Positions 33,248-45,491 of a stretch of 64,000 nt of DNA are shown piece after piece. This DNA comes from Paragorgia papillata. Taxonomy: Eukaryota > Cnidaria > Anthozoa > Scleralcyonacea > Coralliidae. Under the pieces are notes generated by a model, which made no database searches, was not told the origin of the DNA, and saw only the letters and a program-made list of their open reading frames with translations. The DNA is taken from the NCBI GenBank assembly GCA_035771165.1, contig JAWNZC010000234.1, forward strand, positions 3,297,501-3,361,500. The letters run 5' to 3'. How positions within the stretch are numbered: the first letter of the stretch is position 1; every line of letters begins with the position of its first letter. Both the position numbers and the translations under genes were made by a program.

Positions 33248-33309
33248 CTAGAAACACTACTTGATAAACAAATTGATGTATTTTTAACAAAGGGAAACTA
33301 ATATAAAAT

Positions 33310-33315
33310 AATAAA
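33310..33315 (+). promoter_or_regulatory. Polyadenylation signal of the GPCR
   Basis: AATAAA 63 bp after the stop codon, followed by another AAATAAAT. Confidence 0.55.
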
Positions 33316-33589
33316 GTAAATAAATAGATGAACAACTTCTACGCGCTGTTTACCTCGATAATCCAAGGGTATAAAACATCTCACCATACAGCCATTCAGG
33401 TTATAAATAGACATTTGTATAATATAACTCAATTCTTAGAACTTTAGCTGGTTGTCAGAAGTTGAATTCTTTTGTAACATCTGAGTCATGTCTTTCAATA
33501 TTCGATCAAAATGTTGTTACCTTAAACACAAAAATGTAGCTATGTAGCCATAACTTATGTAAGAAGAAATTTATTTAAGCAGAAATTTA

Positions 33590-33776
33590 GGACTATTGTT
33601 ACTGCTATTGCTGTTACGGTTGCTATTCTTATTGCTATTGCTATTGCCATTGCTGCTGTTATTGCTATTGTTGTTGCTATTGTTAAGTTGTTGCTATTGT
33701 TGTTGCTATTGCTATCGCTATTGCTGTTACTCTTGCTATTGCTGTTGCTATTGCTGTTGTTATTGTTGTAGTTGTT

Positions 33777-33812
<36 letters not shown>

Positions 33813-33838
33813 GCTGCTGTTTCTGTTGTTGTTGCTAC

Positions 33839-33870
<32 letters not shown>

Positions 33871-33960
33871 CTGTTGTTGTTGTTGTCGTTGCTGTTTTTG
33901 CTCCTGTTTTTGCTGCTGTTCATGGCTGCTTTTGTGGCTGTTGTTGCCGATGCTCTTGTT
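33590..33960. repeat. Imperfect trinucleotide repeat (TTG/CTA/CTG)
   Basis: Mostly TTG and GCTATT units over ~370 bp. Poly-Asn, poly-Gln, poly-Leu and poly-Cys ORFs in every frame come from the repeat. Confidence 0.9.
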
Positions 33961-34671
33961 GTGGTTCCACTTTGTTGTCTTTCCCTTCCATTTCTCTCTC
34001 TCCTTTCTCTTTCTTTTCTTCTTATTTTTCATATTTATATAGTAAGACTTCAATATAAAGCAAAATAAGATATCTTACAAGTATTTAAAGACCAGCAGCC
34101 ACCCTGGGAAACATCTAGCTTGAAAACACAAAACACAAATCCAAAGTAAAACAAAAATAAAATTACGACATTTTAATCTACTTTCATTTATTTATAAGAG
34201 CGCGTGTTTATTCAGGAAATGGTATCAGTTTTGATTGAAACATGCATTTCAGTATCTGCACCTGTTTCTATCCTCCTTTCATCACATCTTTCTTTGTTAA
34301 AACTTTGTAATATAAGAAGTCTCGCGTCATTTAAACAAGCCATGTTTATCAATTAAGCCAAGATGTGTTGTAATACTTCGTTTATTATATATTACTGAGG
34401 TAGTCTTATTTTGTTCAGCCTTCATGCACTAGGTAGGTTAACCGTTCGTGTCACGAAATTGTTTTCTCGGTCACAAGTTAGAGGAGTTTCGAATCATCGT
34501 TTCATTTACATTTAAACTAAACCATTCTTCTTTGCCAATTTAGTTTATGTGAGTTTAAAACCACCGAACGTTCCTAATCAGACGAGTCAGCCGTGCTAAC
34601 GCAGTCAACTCACCTCTCGTAATCGGCCTTTAACTTAACTCCTTTTACTACAGAGGGCTCTCCACTTGAAG

Positions 34672-35000
34672 TAAAATTCTCTGGCGTTACTAGACAGAGA
34701 ATACTCTAGTATTTTACGACCAAATCAGACTAATATTTTACTCTGTCTCATGCCAAAGTCTGATTTGGTCGAAAACGAACGATACTGTAGTCAAATAGTT
34801 AAGGAGATAGTATTCTAAAATCTAAATCATCCTTAAACTCCTTCCTTACTGAGAGCTCTCCCCATGACGAGTAAAATTGTCTGATGTTAGACAGAGTAAA
34901 ATAAAGCCTGCTTTGTTCGAGAACGAACGATATATGGTAGGTTTTCCGAGACGTATCCATTTGAAGAGTGAAATTGTCTGGTGTTCAACAGAGCAAAATG
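34672..35000. repeat. Degenerate direct repeats GTAAAATTGTCTG...AGACAGAGTAAAAT
   Basis: Three diverged units at about 34672, 34871 and 34967, each GTRAAATTSTCTG followed by RCAGAG. Two also share GAGAACGAACGATA-like segments (34775 and 34920). The unit recurs at ~100-200-bp spacing. No coding role is apparent. Confidence 0.6.
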
Positions 35001-35194
35001 ATAAAGATGTTCTACAAGAACAATGGCAAGGCGAATGAAACTTAACTTCACAAGTCCAAAGCTTAGCAAGAAATAAACGTGGTGTTTCCACAAATTCTCG
35101 CTTATGAAAATTAATTATTTTCTTAATATTACTATTTTTAAAATAATTAAAAATAAAAAGTTGCACCCAAATTATTATAGTAAGTGACTTGACT

Positions 35195-36085
<891 letters not shown>

Positions 36086-36091
36086 GTTACT

Positions 36092-36960
36092 AAAAATACA
36101 TGAATGCAACAACCCCTCACCCGCTTTTACACCCCCTGATTAAAATAAGCACTCCTGATATACAGCCAATATAAAAACAAACAGATATAAAAACAAATGA
36201 TAATCCTCAATATAATTATATAATTTATGGATAAGATGACTAATAAAACTGATTTAATGATGAATACCCCAATTTCATTAATAAATTCTGGTTGTAAAAA
36301 ATATATTGTTTTTAGGAGGTTTCAAAAGGGATTAGTTTTAGCAAGCCTTTAAATGGCTTCCCTATGCATACATGTTTTGCAAAGGCAGAATTAAAAAAAT
36401 TACATTTATAATAGAGTCTGAGATAAAACAATTCAGTAGAATCGGATTCCAGAAAGAAGTATTAAACAGACCACGTTTCAGTTGAAAATTTGGAAATACA
36501 GCCAAGAAATCGACAAAGATCATGAGTATTTTTAATAATAAAATGTGCATGCAAAGTCAATGAAAAACATCACGTCCACATAAAACTAAGGTAGTGTTTT
36601 AATAGCTTTAGTTAAGCTGACTTATGGTTTGAACGAGGAAAGGTAAAGCACGAAAACGTGAAGCTGTATATTGTTTTAGGTCAAGCGAAAACTTGAAAAC
36701 AACATAAGGTCAAGGTAGATCAAGGTATACTGAAACTGTATACCGTTCTTGGCGTTTACGTAATTATTTATAATACTAAATAAATACAAATCCCCTACCG
36801 TTAACTTTAAAATGATTTTGAGACCACTGAGTGGCCACAAACTATCAAACACTGCAATTCAGATCGGGTTTTTGTTTACCATACGGTGTTTGGTTTCTTC
36901 AGGTTATCTGGTTTCTCTTCAAGATATATTACAGTAAATCGCCTGTTTGTATCCTTTTGT
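36092..36960 (+). repeat. Dispersed ~870-bp block, copy 2
   Basis: Matches 27583-28450 in the same order and direction. It starts within 10 bp of the first codons of the decayed zinc-finger gene and points away from it. Confidence 0.8.
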
Positions 36961-36997
36961 TCGTTGTTCTCTTTTAATTTAAGTAGAGCTTGAATAG

Positions 36998-37254
36998 AGT
37001 CGTTGGCACCTATTAAAGCGTGTACACCGCCGGTCAAAACATGTTCTAAATTTAAGTCAAAGTTAACCGTTTTGAAATCAACACCGTGGGATTGGTGAGA
37101 CGTGATTGGCTAAGAGCACATGCATGTGACAATAATGCATTGGTTCGAATGTATCGAATGAAAACCTAATACGTTTCCCAGGTAAACATTTAACTTTGAC
37201 GTTGACTTGAAACATGTTTTGACGGGCGGTGTACACGCTTAGGTGCCAACGACT
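36998..37254. mobile_element. 257-bp MITE with ~45-bp TIRs
   Basis: AGTCGTTGGCACCTATTAAAG ... GTGTACACCGCCGGTC at the left is inverted at the right (GGCGGTGTACACGC ... AGGTGCCAACGACT). It lies inside the upstream region of the zinc-finger start module. Confidence 0.8.
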
Positions 37255-37259
37255 GTAAT

Positions 37260-37425
37260 TTAACAGGTTAGTTACCAGTACCCTGCTATCCGAACTGCGC
37301 AAGTTGTGGATTTGATAACATATACATAAACATGTTTCAGAATTACTTTCAGCTTTTCATCTCGCGTGTAAAGTGGACTCCACGCATGTCGAGATTAGCA
37401 CCCTCACCGGGCTCCGGGCTCGGGG
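37260..37425 (+). pseudogene. Orphan zinc-finger 5' region and start (MSRLAPSP), copy 2
   Basis: AACAGGTTAGTTACCAGTACC ... ATCCGAACTGCGCAAG ... CAGAATTACTTTCAG ... CTCGCGTGTAAAGTGGAC leads to ATG at 37387 reading MSRLAPSPGSGLGDYF. The same order occurs on the minus strand upstream of the gene at 56.8 kb (57240 down to 56836). No fingers follow here: a LINE starts ~300 bp further on. Confidence 0.75.
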
Positions 37426-37547
37426 ATTACTTCCTTGACAGGATTCCTATACTTGAGTTTGAACAAAACTTCGATACGAAATAGTCAGATTTTCAACCCC
37501 GTGAAGTTAGCTGCCAGTTCGCCCGCTGCCAATTCACTGCCAATTAA

Positions 37548-37716
37548 AGCCCGTTTTCCAATGGGCGACTTTTTTCGCGCGAAGCGAATCGAAAAAATAA
37601 ATTCAGCAACGTGATTGGTTAGCGACAAAATTCGCCGCGAAAAAGTAGAAACAGATTTTACTTTTTCTGGCGAATAATCGCTTCCGCCAAAAAAGTCGCC
37701 TAGTGGAAAACGGGCT
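37548..37716. mobile_element. 169-bp MITE, TAA target duplication
   Basis: TIR AGCCCGTTTTCCAATGGGCG with inverse CGCCTAGTGGAAAACGGGCT, flanked by TAA (37545-37547 and 37717-37719). The interior keeps AAAAAAGTCGCC/GGCGACTTTTTT pairing. PIF/Harbinger-like by target. Confidence 0.85.
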
Positions 37717-38252
37717 TAAGATAGCTGCCAATAGCTGATGATCTTCTGGGTATTCCCCAGAATGTCTTTGAAATATTTGATAATCCTAACGATTTGTTAG
37801 AAATTTGGCATTCTCATTTCATTAAAGTTCTTAATGATCATGCTCCATTAGTATAAAAGAGAGTTCGCTCCAACCGTTTACCCGAATGGTATAATTCTTC
37901 AATTCGTGAGGCTGGACATAAGAGAGATAAAACTCTTAAATTATATCTTAAGACTAAAAATCCCAATCACTGAGATCAGTATAAAAGTTGGAATCTCTTA
38001 ACTGATAACATTAATAATCCACGCCAGCTATGGAAAATTCTAAAAAATATCTTACCCTCCAGTTTTACTCGACCTCCGTCAACTTTAATTGTCGATGATG
38101 TAAAGATCACTGACCCTAAAGAGATCAGTGATCTTTTCAACGCATACTTTTCTTCTATTACTGAAAATCTTGGCATAATTATTCAAACAAATCAAAACAA
38201 CCCATATCTTAATAGTACAAGTACTTGTGAATCCAAGTTTTCTATTCCTTTA

Positions 38253-39126
38253 ATGAACATTGCTGATGTAATTAAACTATTAAATGACTTGGATTCGAAC
38301 AAGGCAACTGGTCTTGATGGCATTCCAGCTTACTTTGTCAAGATTTCGGTTAACTCTATAGCTCCTGTTATTCTTCGGATATGTAATTTTAGCATTGACT
38401 CTGGTATTTTCCCAGAAATGTGGAAAAAAGCTAAACTGATTCCTATTTACAAAACAGGAGAGCGGACAGAAAGAGGAAACCATAGACCCATTTCTCTTTT
38501 AGCAGTTATCTCAAAAGTACTTGAACGACATGTTTCAAATTCATATATGAATTATTTGCTATCTAATAATATTCTTTCGCCACATCAACATGGTTTTAGA
38601 GCCCAACACTCTTGCGAGTCTTCCCTTATAATGATTTACGGGTACCTTTTGGACAGTATTGAACAAGGTCAAATGAATGGTATGACTTTAATTGATTTCT
38701 CCAAAGCGTTTGATCTTGTTGACCATCAAATTATAATTTACAAACTAATAATGTACCGTATTTCTCCGTTGGCTCTTGAATGGTTTAAATCTTATTTAAC
38801 GGATCGTACTCATCAAGTGCAAATCAAATTTACTTTGTCAAATCCAGCTTCTCTCAAATTCGGTGTACCGCAGGGTTCGATTCTAGGACCCCTTTCATTT
38901 CTGATTTATATTAATGACCTCCCCTTGTGTTTGACTGACTCGAGTCCATTTCTGTTTGCGGACGATTCAACCTTAATTACTCGTGGCTCCAATGTTGACG
39001 AAATAAGTAATTTAGTAGAAAAAGATGTGTATTCCACGTCTCAGTGGGGTAATTTCAATAATATGGCTCTAAACGTTAAGAAAACCAAAACTATGCATGA
39101 TCTTATATTCCCACTGGGAGAACCAC
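38253..39126 (+). CDS. LINE reverse transcriptase
   Basis: Target-primed reverse transcription enzyme. Motifs in order: SNKATGLDGIPAYFVK (entry to the fingers), AKLIPIYKTGERTERGNHRPISLL, HGFRAQHSCESSL, TLIDFSKAFDLVDHQI (domain A), GVPQGSILGPLSFLIYINDL (domain B) and LFADDSTLI (catalytic FADD). The frame is open for ~290 residues to KKTKT, where the foreign insert begins. There is no endonuclease in frame upstream. Family placement (jockey/CR1/L2 side, not RLE type) is by overall resemblance. Confidence 0.9.
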
Positions 39127-39440
39127 CGCATTATGCCAAACAAAGGGTTAGTTTTAGAGACTCGAATAGCTGTTAATAAGGGAAACCACGTGATACCACC
39201 AAAATAGTTAAAAGGAGACGAGAAAAGCAATTTTCGATCATTCTACGTTGGAAAGCAGAAAAGGCAGAACCCGAGGAGTTGGAAAATATATGCGCCCACC
39301 CTCCTCCCCTCAGTCGCGACAACCTTGTCCTACTGCCCACTCTGTCCGAGCTGCAATTATTTTGTCCCCAATCTTAATTCCCCTTCAGCTTGCAATTGGC
39401 CTTTGTGTGGCGGGAGGAGCAGTGGGAATATGTTACTATT
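39127..39440 (+). other. ~310-bp foreign segment inside the LINE
   Basis: It is inserted between the RT thumb (KKTKT) and the RRKFPDASPLVIK region. Composition differs (GC-rich, pyrimidine runs CACCCTCCTCCCC) and one frame encodes a hydrophobic stretch (IILSPILIPLQLAIGLCVAG). No TIR or duplication is clear. It could be a captured exon or an SVA-like hitchhiker. Confidence 0.45.
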
Positions 39441-40308
39441 CAAGACGTAAATTTCCCGATGCTTCTCCGTTAGTCATTAAACTAAATGAAAAAATTATTG
39501 AGGAGGTGAAGACTGTTAAGTTGCTTGGAATCACTTTTGATCAGCACCTTAAATGAGATCACCTAATTACTAATATCTACAACATCGTTAACTCCAGACT
39601 ATATCTGTTGAAACGTATTCGTAATAATCTTACTCATCGCTGTCGTATTCAATTTTATTACGCTTTGATTCATCCTCATTTTTTGTATTGCTGCACTCTC
39701 TGAGGTAATGCCAGTAGTGAGCTTTTAAATGACTTATTAAAACTACAAAAAACGTGCCGCTACACTAACACTTGATAAAAAAACCTGATGCTCCTTCTAT
39801 TGAACTATTAATTCCGCCAATTGAGGTGGATTCCTATTCATAATCTTATTAAAATGAGAAAAATTCTTCTGGTATTTAATACTTTAAAAACGTCTTGGCC
39901 GCACGATTTATGTAAATTATTCTCCTTCCTGAGGGATTCTCATGATGTAAACACCAGGTCATCAATCCATCACCGACAGAGATGGCAAAGTCTAAATTAT
40001 CATATTGTGGTGCAATGCTCTTCGATTCTTTACCTAATGAGTTGAAGGGTATTGATGATCATTCAATCAGCTCGTTTAAAACTAAACTAAAATAATTTTT
40101 CATTAATTTAAACTTTGCCGTAGACCATGTTAATAAATTTTCTTGTAACTCTTGCAAGCATGTTGTAAAATTAATGTCGTTGTTACTTATCTTAATTTTT
40201 TGTATTTATGTATTTTATATATCTTTAGAATTTACTTATATGAGGGCCATTAGGTAGAATACTTTCATAGTAATAATGTATATACACAATACCCTCTGGA
40301 AATAAAGC

Positions 40309-40424
<116 letters not shown>

Positions 40425-40820
40425 TTCGGCACCGCAATGTTTCGCAATGGCGCTTCCAGGGGGGCGCGGTCGAGCAGCAGTCTGCTTCGCAGACTAATGT
40501 TTCGCCGGTCTTTTAACTCGTTCAATCCAACTTTAACACGAAATAATCATTCACCGTCGATAATTTAGGACATTTACCTTCGTACAGACTACATTTCTTC
40601 AAGTAAAGTTATGTTTTAAGAACGCTAGACTTTAATATCATTCTCCCCATATTAAGACTTACAATACTTAATGACAAACAAGCCGGCGCTCCATCTAAAT
40701 AATTTTCTGCTCGGTAGATAGCGAATCCAAATATACCGTTCGATTCCTTATACAATTCTGCGTCTAGTGATATTAAATATGTGATTTAAATTATTTTTCT
40801 AAATTTTCTGACCCATCCTG

Positions 40821-41029
40821 TCCTTTCGCGGCTTTTCCAAAATATGTCGTCAAATTTGTTTTTTTCCAAATTTGTCGTCGAGTTTCAGCGAGTCTGAAGA
40901 GTTAATTTAGCAATCTTTTGAATATCCTAACCACAACATAAACCCTAACCCCAATCAGAAATCTGGTTTACCCCCTATCTTTTTGGGAAAACATATTTGT
41001 CGACATATTTTGGAAAAGCCACGAAAGGA
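40821..41029. mobile_element. ~210-bp MITE
   Basis: TCCTTTCGCGGCTTTTCCAA at the left, inverse TTGGAAAAGCCACGAAAGGA at the right, arms ~30 bp. The interior includes ACCCTAACCCC-like telomeric words. Confidence 0.7.
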
Positions 41030-41236
41030 CTGGACGCGTCCCTTTGGGTCATCCGTTTTAGCCGAAACCCTAGAATACTGGCAAAGCATTCTGGTAGTTG
41101 TTGTCACCCGGCTAACGCCATCCACGTCATCAGGCAAAATGCTTATTCTGTTCATTAACAAGCCGCTACAACCTCGTTAGCATCAACTTTTTTTGCGCAA
41201 AGCGACTTTTTTTCTTGTAGCTATAAACTCTGGCCT

Positions 41237-43593
41237 CTGGCTAGCCTGCGAGCAGGCTCTCTCAACGCGACGCTGGGTAAATCGATGAACGCCCACTTAA
41301 TTAATATGCAAATATCGCAAATCAAAGCAATCACATTCTTCCGGAAGTCTGTGAAAACCCTCATTCAAAGCACAATCCGAAGATGTAAATTTCACGCTAA
41401 CATCTATACACGTTACTGAAAACTCATAAAATCTGTTATAACAAAGCCAGAAGCAATGTGACGCATCTAAAGATTGTCGGGTATGTAGTTAGGAGTTCAA
41501 TATATTCAACTTTAGACTAAAAACCTGTAGCGAAACAGTTTAGCGATGCGTGTATGCTAACGTATCAGTTTGAATGTACCATGATTATTGGATCTTCGGA
41601 CAACCTCCGATCTTTATAGCTTTATAGTTTGCTATCTCTAATTTATGGAAGACAAACATAACTTTGATTTTACAAGAAACATTGATAAATCGTTATTCGA
41701 GATTATGTGTTTGTGATTAGCGGCATTCACTGATCCCGGTGATGGCGATAGAATATGAGTAGCGCTTCTCGTGTTCAAATCGCAAATGGTCAAAACGAAG
41801 ATTTTTACGAACAGCTGTATGCGAACGAACATGAAATGAATTACGCTCCTTCATAGCTAGGGAAGGTGCGAAAACATAACTTAAATGAACATATAGACAC
41901 TCTCAGACGCTTTCAAAGATAGCCGACATCACATATCCAGGTGCGTATCATTATAGTCTAATAAACGGCGACATATTAATAGTTAAGAAATTCAAGTGTT
42001 TTATCAAATTTAGCAAGACTTTCCTTCTGGCCGTCGAGTTGAAAAACTGGGTCATTCTGAACTGACTAACTGGTAGCCTGCGAGCCAGCCGGCACTCCTT
42101 TTCGACTTCGATAATACCAGACGCACTGGCGCACAAATTGAATAATATCAATTAAGGTGGTAGTCTACCCTAAATTTCGATCAAAAGTTGGAATTTTTAA
42201 AAAAAATATTTTTTGTATCTTACTGCACATTCTCCTTGAATACACAAATAACATTTTTGTAGAATTTGTATGCTGGACATGGTCGAGAGTTGCTACGAAA
42301 CATTAGTTCATCTTTAACCTCGATATTCTCAAAACGAAAGAGTTTTGATTTATCAAATTTGTGGAAAGTCTAAAATGAAAGGGATTTGATGTTTTGCCTT
42401 CATTTTTGGACTGTAGGTCTATCTTATAGTACTTTATGGATAAAATGGACAGTTTTCTAAAATTTGCAGTTTTGCCATGGTTACCATGGAAACAGTGCTT
42501 TTTCAGTGTTCGGACAGAAATATTTGGTCGAATGAAATTCTGTCTACTTAACCCATACTATAGGACATAAGAACTACCCACACAAAATTTGGAGTTAATA
42601 GTTATTTTTCTTCTTGAGATATTGTTTCCGCAAATTCCTGTTTGTGTCGTAGTTTTCTGTTGTTACCATGGCAACTATTTAGTGCAGTTCACTTTAAGTA
42701 GTCTTACAATTTGTATACTAATTAGATCTTGCTTTGTGCCAATTTTTGTGATGATTGATTAAATTGTTATGAAACTAGAGCAAAAATAGTGTTTTGGGGA
42801 ATTTAGGATAGACTACCACCTTAAGTCCCAGACACTTCATAGCACAGACATTTTAAGTAATAGATAAATCCCGAGAACGAGGGATAAATCTGACTTTAAT
42901 TTATTATTGAGGAGGTTTTCCAACAAAGTTTTGTCTATTTTTTCCACCTTGGACAAAGATATTCCTTGTTTTTTTCTTCATTTCGTATCTAATTATTATT
43001 CAAGAGCTTTATGCGATATAAAGACCTCGGAAGAACAAAGAAAACCGACTCAATAATAAATTAATGGCAGAAAGAAACTTCGTTTGAAAAAGAACTTACC
43101 TCATTTAGCAATAATCTTTATCACACGAATTAAGTGAATGTGTAATCTCCTCTTCTTAATATGTTTTGAAGTTTTGAACGGCACATTATCGCGTCAAGGC
43201 GATGGACGGGGCTCGATTTGTGATGAAAGTGATGACACTTGCTTCTGTATTATCAAGCGAGATCACAGACAGAGAGATTCATGGAGTTTCAACCCGAATC
43301 TATTTTGCTATTTCTTTTCTTTTGTTCCACAGCGATGTGTTTTAAAAATATTAAGAGCTACGGCGTCTTTAATAGCAAGTTGGAATTTGTCTCCACGCCA
43401 TGCATTGTTGAACTTCGTAAACAATAACTTTAAAATTAATTTATTCTGCATTAATTTTGTTCGACCAATAGAAACTCGCCAAATTCGACCAATAGAAATA
43501 CGCGGCCTCTGACGGCCGGGAGTGATGAAAAAAAACCATGCTTTGTTGCAAGCCCACATTTCACAGCAACAGGACGGGCTGCCCGCAGGCTAG
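41237..43593. mobile_element. 2.36-kb TIR element, ~10-bp target duplication
   Basis: The left end CTAGCCTGCGAGCAGGCT and right end GGGCTGCCCGCAGGCTAG are inverse. ACTCTGGCCT lies immediately outside both (41227-41236 and 43594-43603), a 10-bp duplication compatible with Mutator-like elements. A third TAGCCTGCGAGCC motif is at 42074. It contains a TTAA-flanked MITE. Short ORFs at 43.1-43.6 kb do not resemble a transposase. Confidence 0.65.
42156..42820. mobile_element. 665-bp MITE with TTAA target duplication
   Basis: TIR GGTGGTAGTCTACCCTAAAT with inverse ATTTAGGATAGACTACCACC, directly inside TTAA on both sides (42152-42155 and 42821-42824). TTAA duplications point to piggyBac or Kolobok families. 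ACCATGGCAAC/GTTACCATGG repeats inside. Noncoding. Confidence 0.85.
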
Positions 43594-43603
43594 ACTCTGG
43601 CCT

Positions 43604-44092
43604 AGGACTAAACCGATTAATTAGAAACCTACTCAATTCTAACAATAGAAAGTCGATTCGCGTGAAAAGGAATTCGTCTAGTGGAAAACCCGATTTAAGG
43701 TTACTCTAGACTTCAAACCATATTTTTTTTTATTTGCTGAAAGTGAAGCATTTTATGAGGGCTGTCAATAAAACTTCCATACATATGGGTTTCGCGACAA
43801 AATACATGTAATCCGCGGGTCGGGTGAGTTTGTTTACTTAACATGCGTGCATTTCAATACAAATTTTAGACTACAGAGAAACCGGGCTTGGAGCTGTCAT
43901 GGAGCATCACAAAATTTGCCATAAAAAAAACATGCATGAATCAAGTTAAGCACAGAGTGAAAATTCTGAATGATGCACGTACGCGTGCAGTGGTTGACAA
44001 ACGAATTTCTACCTTTTATCAAGTGCTGGAAGGAGTAGGACCGCAATGTTTCTCAATGTAGAATGTTTATCTCAACACAAACACAAGCAGTC
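43604..44092. other. No gene recognised
   Basis: Only short ORFs; CGTGAAAAGGAATTCGTCTAGTGGAAAAC at 43660-43690 resembles the right end of the 37.5-kb MITE family. Confidence 0.4.
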
Positions 44093-44095
44093 TAA

Positions 44096-44215
44096 GGCCT
44101 AGGTCAAACGTCGCTCTTCTCATGCGCCGAACCTAATGATAATAAGCTAAATCCTTTGTTTATACTGATTTGCATTTGGTTCGGCGCATGAGAAGAGCGA
44201 CGTTTGACCTAGGCC
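44096..44215. mobile_element. 120-bp near-perfect palindromic MITE, TAA duplication
   Basis: GGCCTAGGTCAAACGTCGCTC... continues as a 41-bp TIR; its inverse ends CGTTTGACCTAGGCC. TAA at 44093-44095 and 44216-44218. Near-identical arms imply recent activity or folding-driven correction. Confidence 0.9.
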
Positions 44216-44218
44216 TAA

Positions 44219-44906
44219 TAAGATTACAACCTACTTCTTTTCAATTCCTTCTTCAAGGATTAAAATATGTCCTGATGGCTGAAATCTGTCACGATGTGCA
44301 TGGTTAAAGAGTAATTTGATGGTTAGAGACCATCAAATGAGGATTGCAGGGAAACGCTCAGGCAACCCAAACTTGATCTGTATGAGTTCAGGTACATTAT
44401 AAATGCTAATGCCATTTCTATTCAAAGAAAAAAATGTTTGCCAGTGATACAAGGAAATGTTTCAGGATGTCATAAAAAAGGAAAAGCACTGATATCACTA
44501 ATTTGCCATTAAAAGCCAGAAAGCATACTGTAGTGAAGTCTGTGATCACTGCACAGGATAATTTATTATGTATTACTAGTAAAATAATAACAAAGATAAC
44601 AATTGCATGGTTTATAATCTTTAAATAGCCCTTAATTAATGAAAAAGTTAAGACCGCTCATTTATGTACAGAAAATAATGATAACAAGTTTAAAAACACA
44701 AAATAGTTACTAATTACAAAAAGACTATATGCTTTGACAAAACTAATAATTTAAATCTCAGCAGGTCACAGTCGACAACAAAAGTTTAATTAGAATTTTC
44801 CAACAACTTGGCTGAGCGCAAAATAAATAGCCATAGAATTGCTAATCGCTCGATTCCCCTTTTCGGTGCCTGTATATGTTTCTGATTTCGACAAGCCAGA
44901 AAGCGG
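44219..44906. other. AT-rich, no gene recognised
   Basis: No ORF or RNA signal supported. Confidence 0.4.
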
Positions 44907-45375
44907 TTAGTTATTGCGAATAAACACCCGACTGCAGAAAATTTTGTTTAGCCCCTTCGACAATGTTTGACAACACCGCACATGTAAGGATGACAGCTTG
45001 TGGTTGTCTTCTCCCGTTTCACAGCCTTTTACTAAGTTAACTGTGGTTCCTTCGAACATGTAAGGTCAAACCACCTTTCGATTTCATGTTTTGATGCACA
45101 TAACACACAAAAAACACTTGGGGATTCCTGAATCTGAAAATACAAAGCACCATTTCAGCCTTTGGTGTTCCTAATGTCCTGAGAGCAGCACTTATCGTAT
45201 TATAAACATCGATAAAACACTTACAGCGTTTACAATAGTCTCCATTTGAGCTTCAATCTCCGCCGCAGGCATCTCCAGTAAATCTAAATTTATCGCTAAG
45301 GTATCATCTCCAAAATCAAACTCATCATCGTCAATATTTCACTTGGAAAGCGCTCGCGCTTTGTTCTGTCGCCAT
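44907..45375 (-). pseudogene. Two-exon cysteine-domain (ZAD-like) protein, two frameshifts
   Basis: Minus strand. Exon 1 (45375-45225) starts ATGGCGACAGAAC (MATEQSASAF). After one extra base near 45338 it reads IDDDEFDFGDDTLAINLDLL and EMPAAEIEAQMETIVNA to a perfect donor GCT|GTAAGTG. Exon 2 (45133-44907) follows a TTTTCAG acceptor with SPSVFCVLCASKHEIERWFD, then after one shift NHKLSSLHVRCCQTLSKGLN to TAA. The acidic N-terminus followed by CxxC ... CC pairs resembles ZAD-like treble-clef domains, and in style the ORF at 58892-59402, but identity is unproven. Both shifts are single-base, so an assembly error is a live alternative and the gene could be intact. Confidence 0.5.
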
Positions 45376-45491
45376 ATTGTTAGCCTTGAACCATGCCCCT
45401 TCATGTCACGTGATACGCTTACCTCAATATGGGCAAAGCTTGCCGTGATTTTCCTTTGAAGTACGCCGCGTTTCTAGGCTTTTCCAGCATA

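Noticed and set aside
33555..34053. Poly-Asn, poly-Gln, poly-Cys and poly-Leu ORFs
   Set aside because: All frames of a TTG/CTG repeat are open; no unique sequence.
37141..37165. tRNA B-box-like GGTTCGAAT
   Set aside because: No A box or cloverleaf could be drawn around it, and it lies inside a MITE.
43138..43559. Overlapping 83-124-codon ORFs as a transposase of the 41.2-43.6 kb element
   Set aside because: Neither strand shows DDE/DDD spacing, zinc fingers or other transposase motifs by eye.
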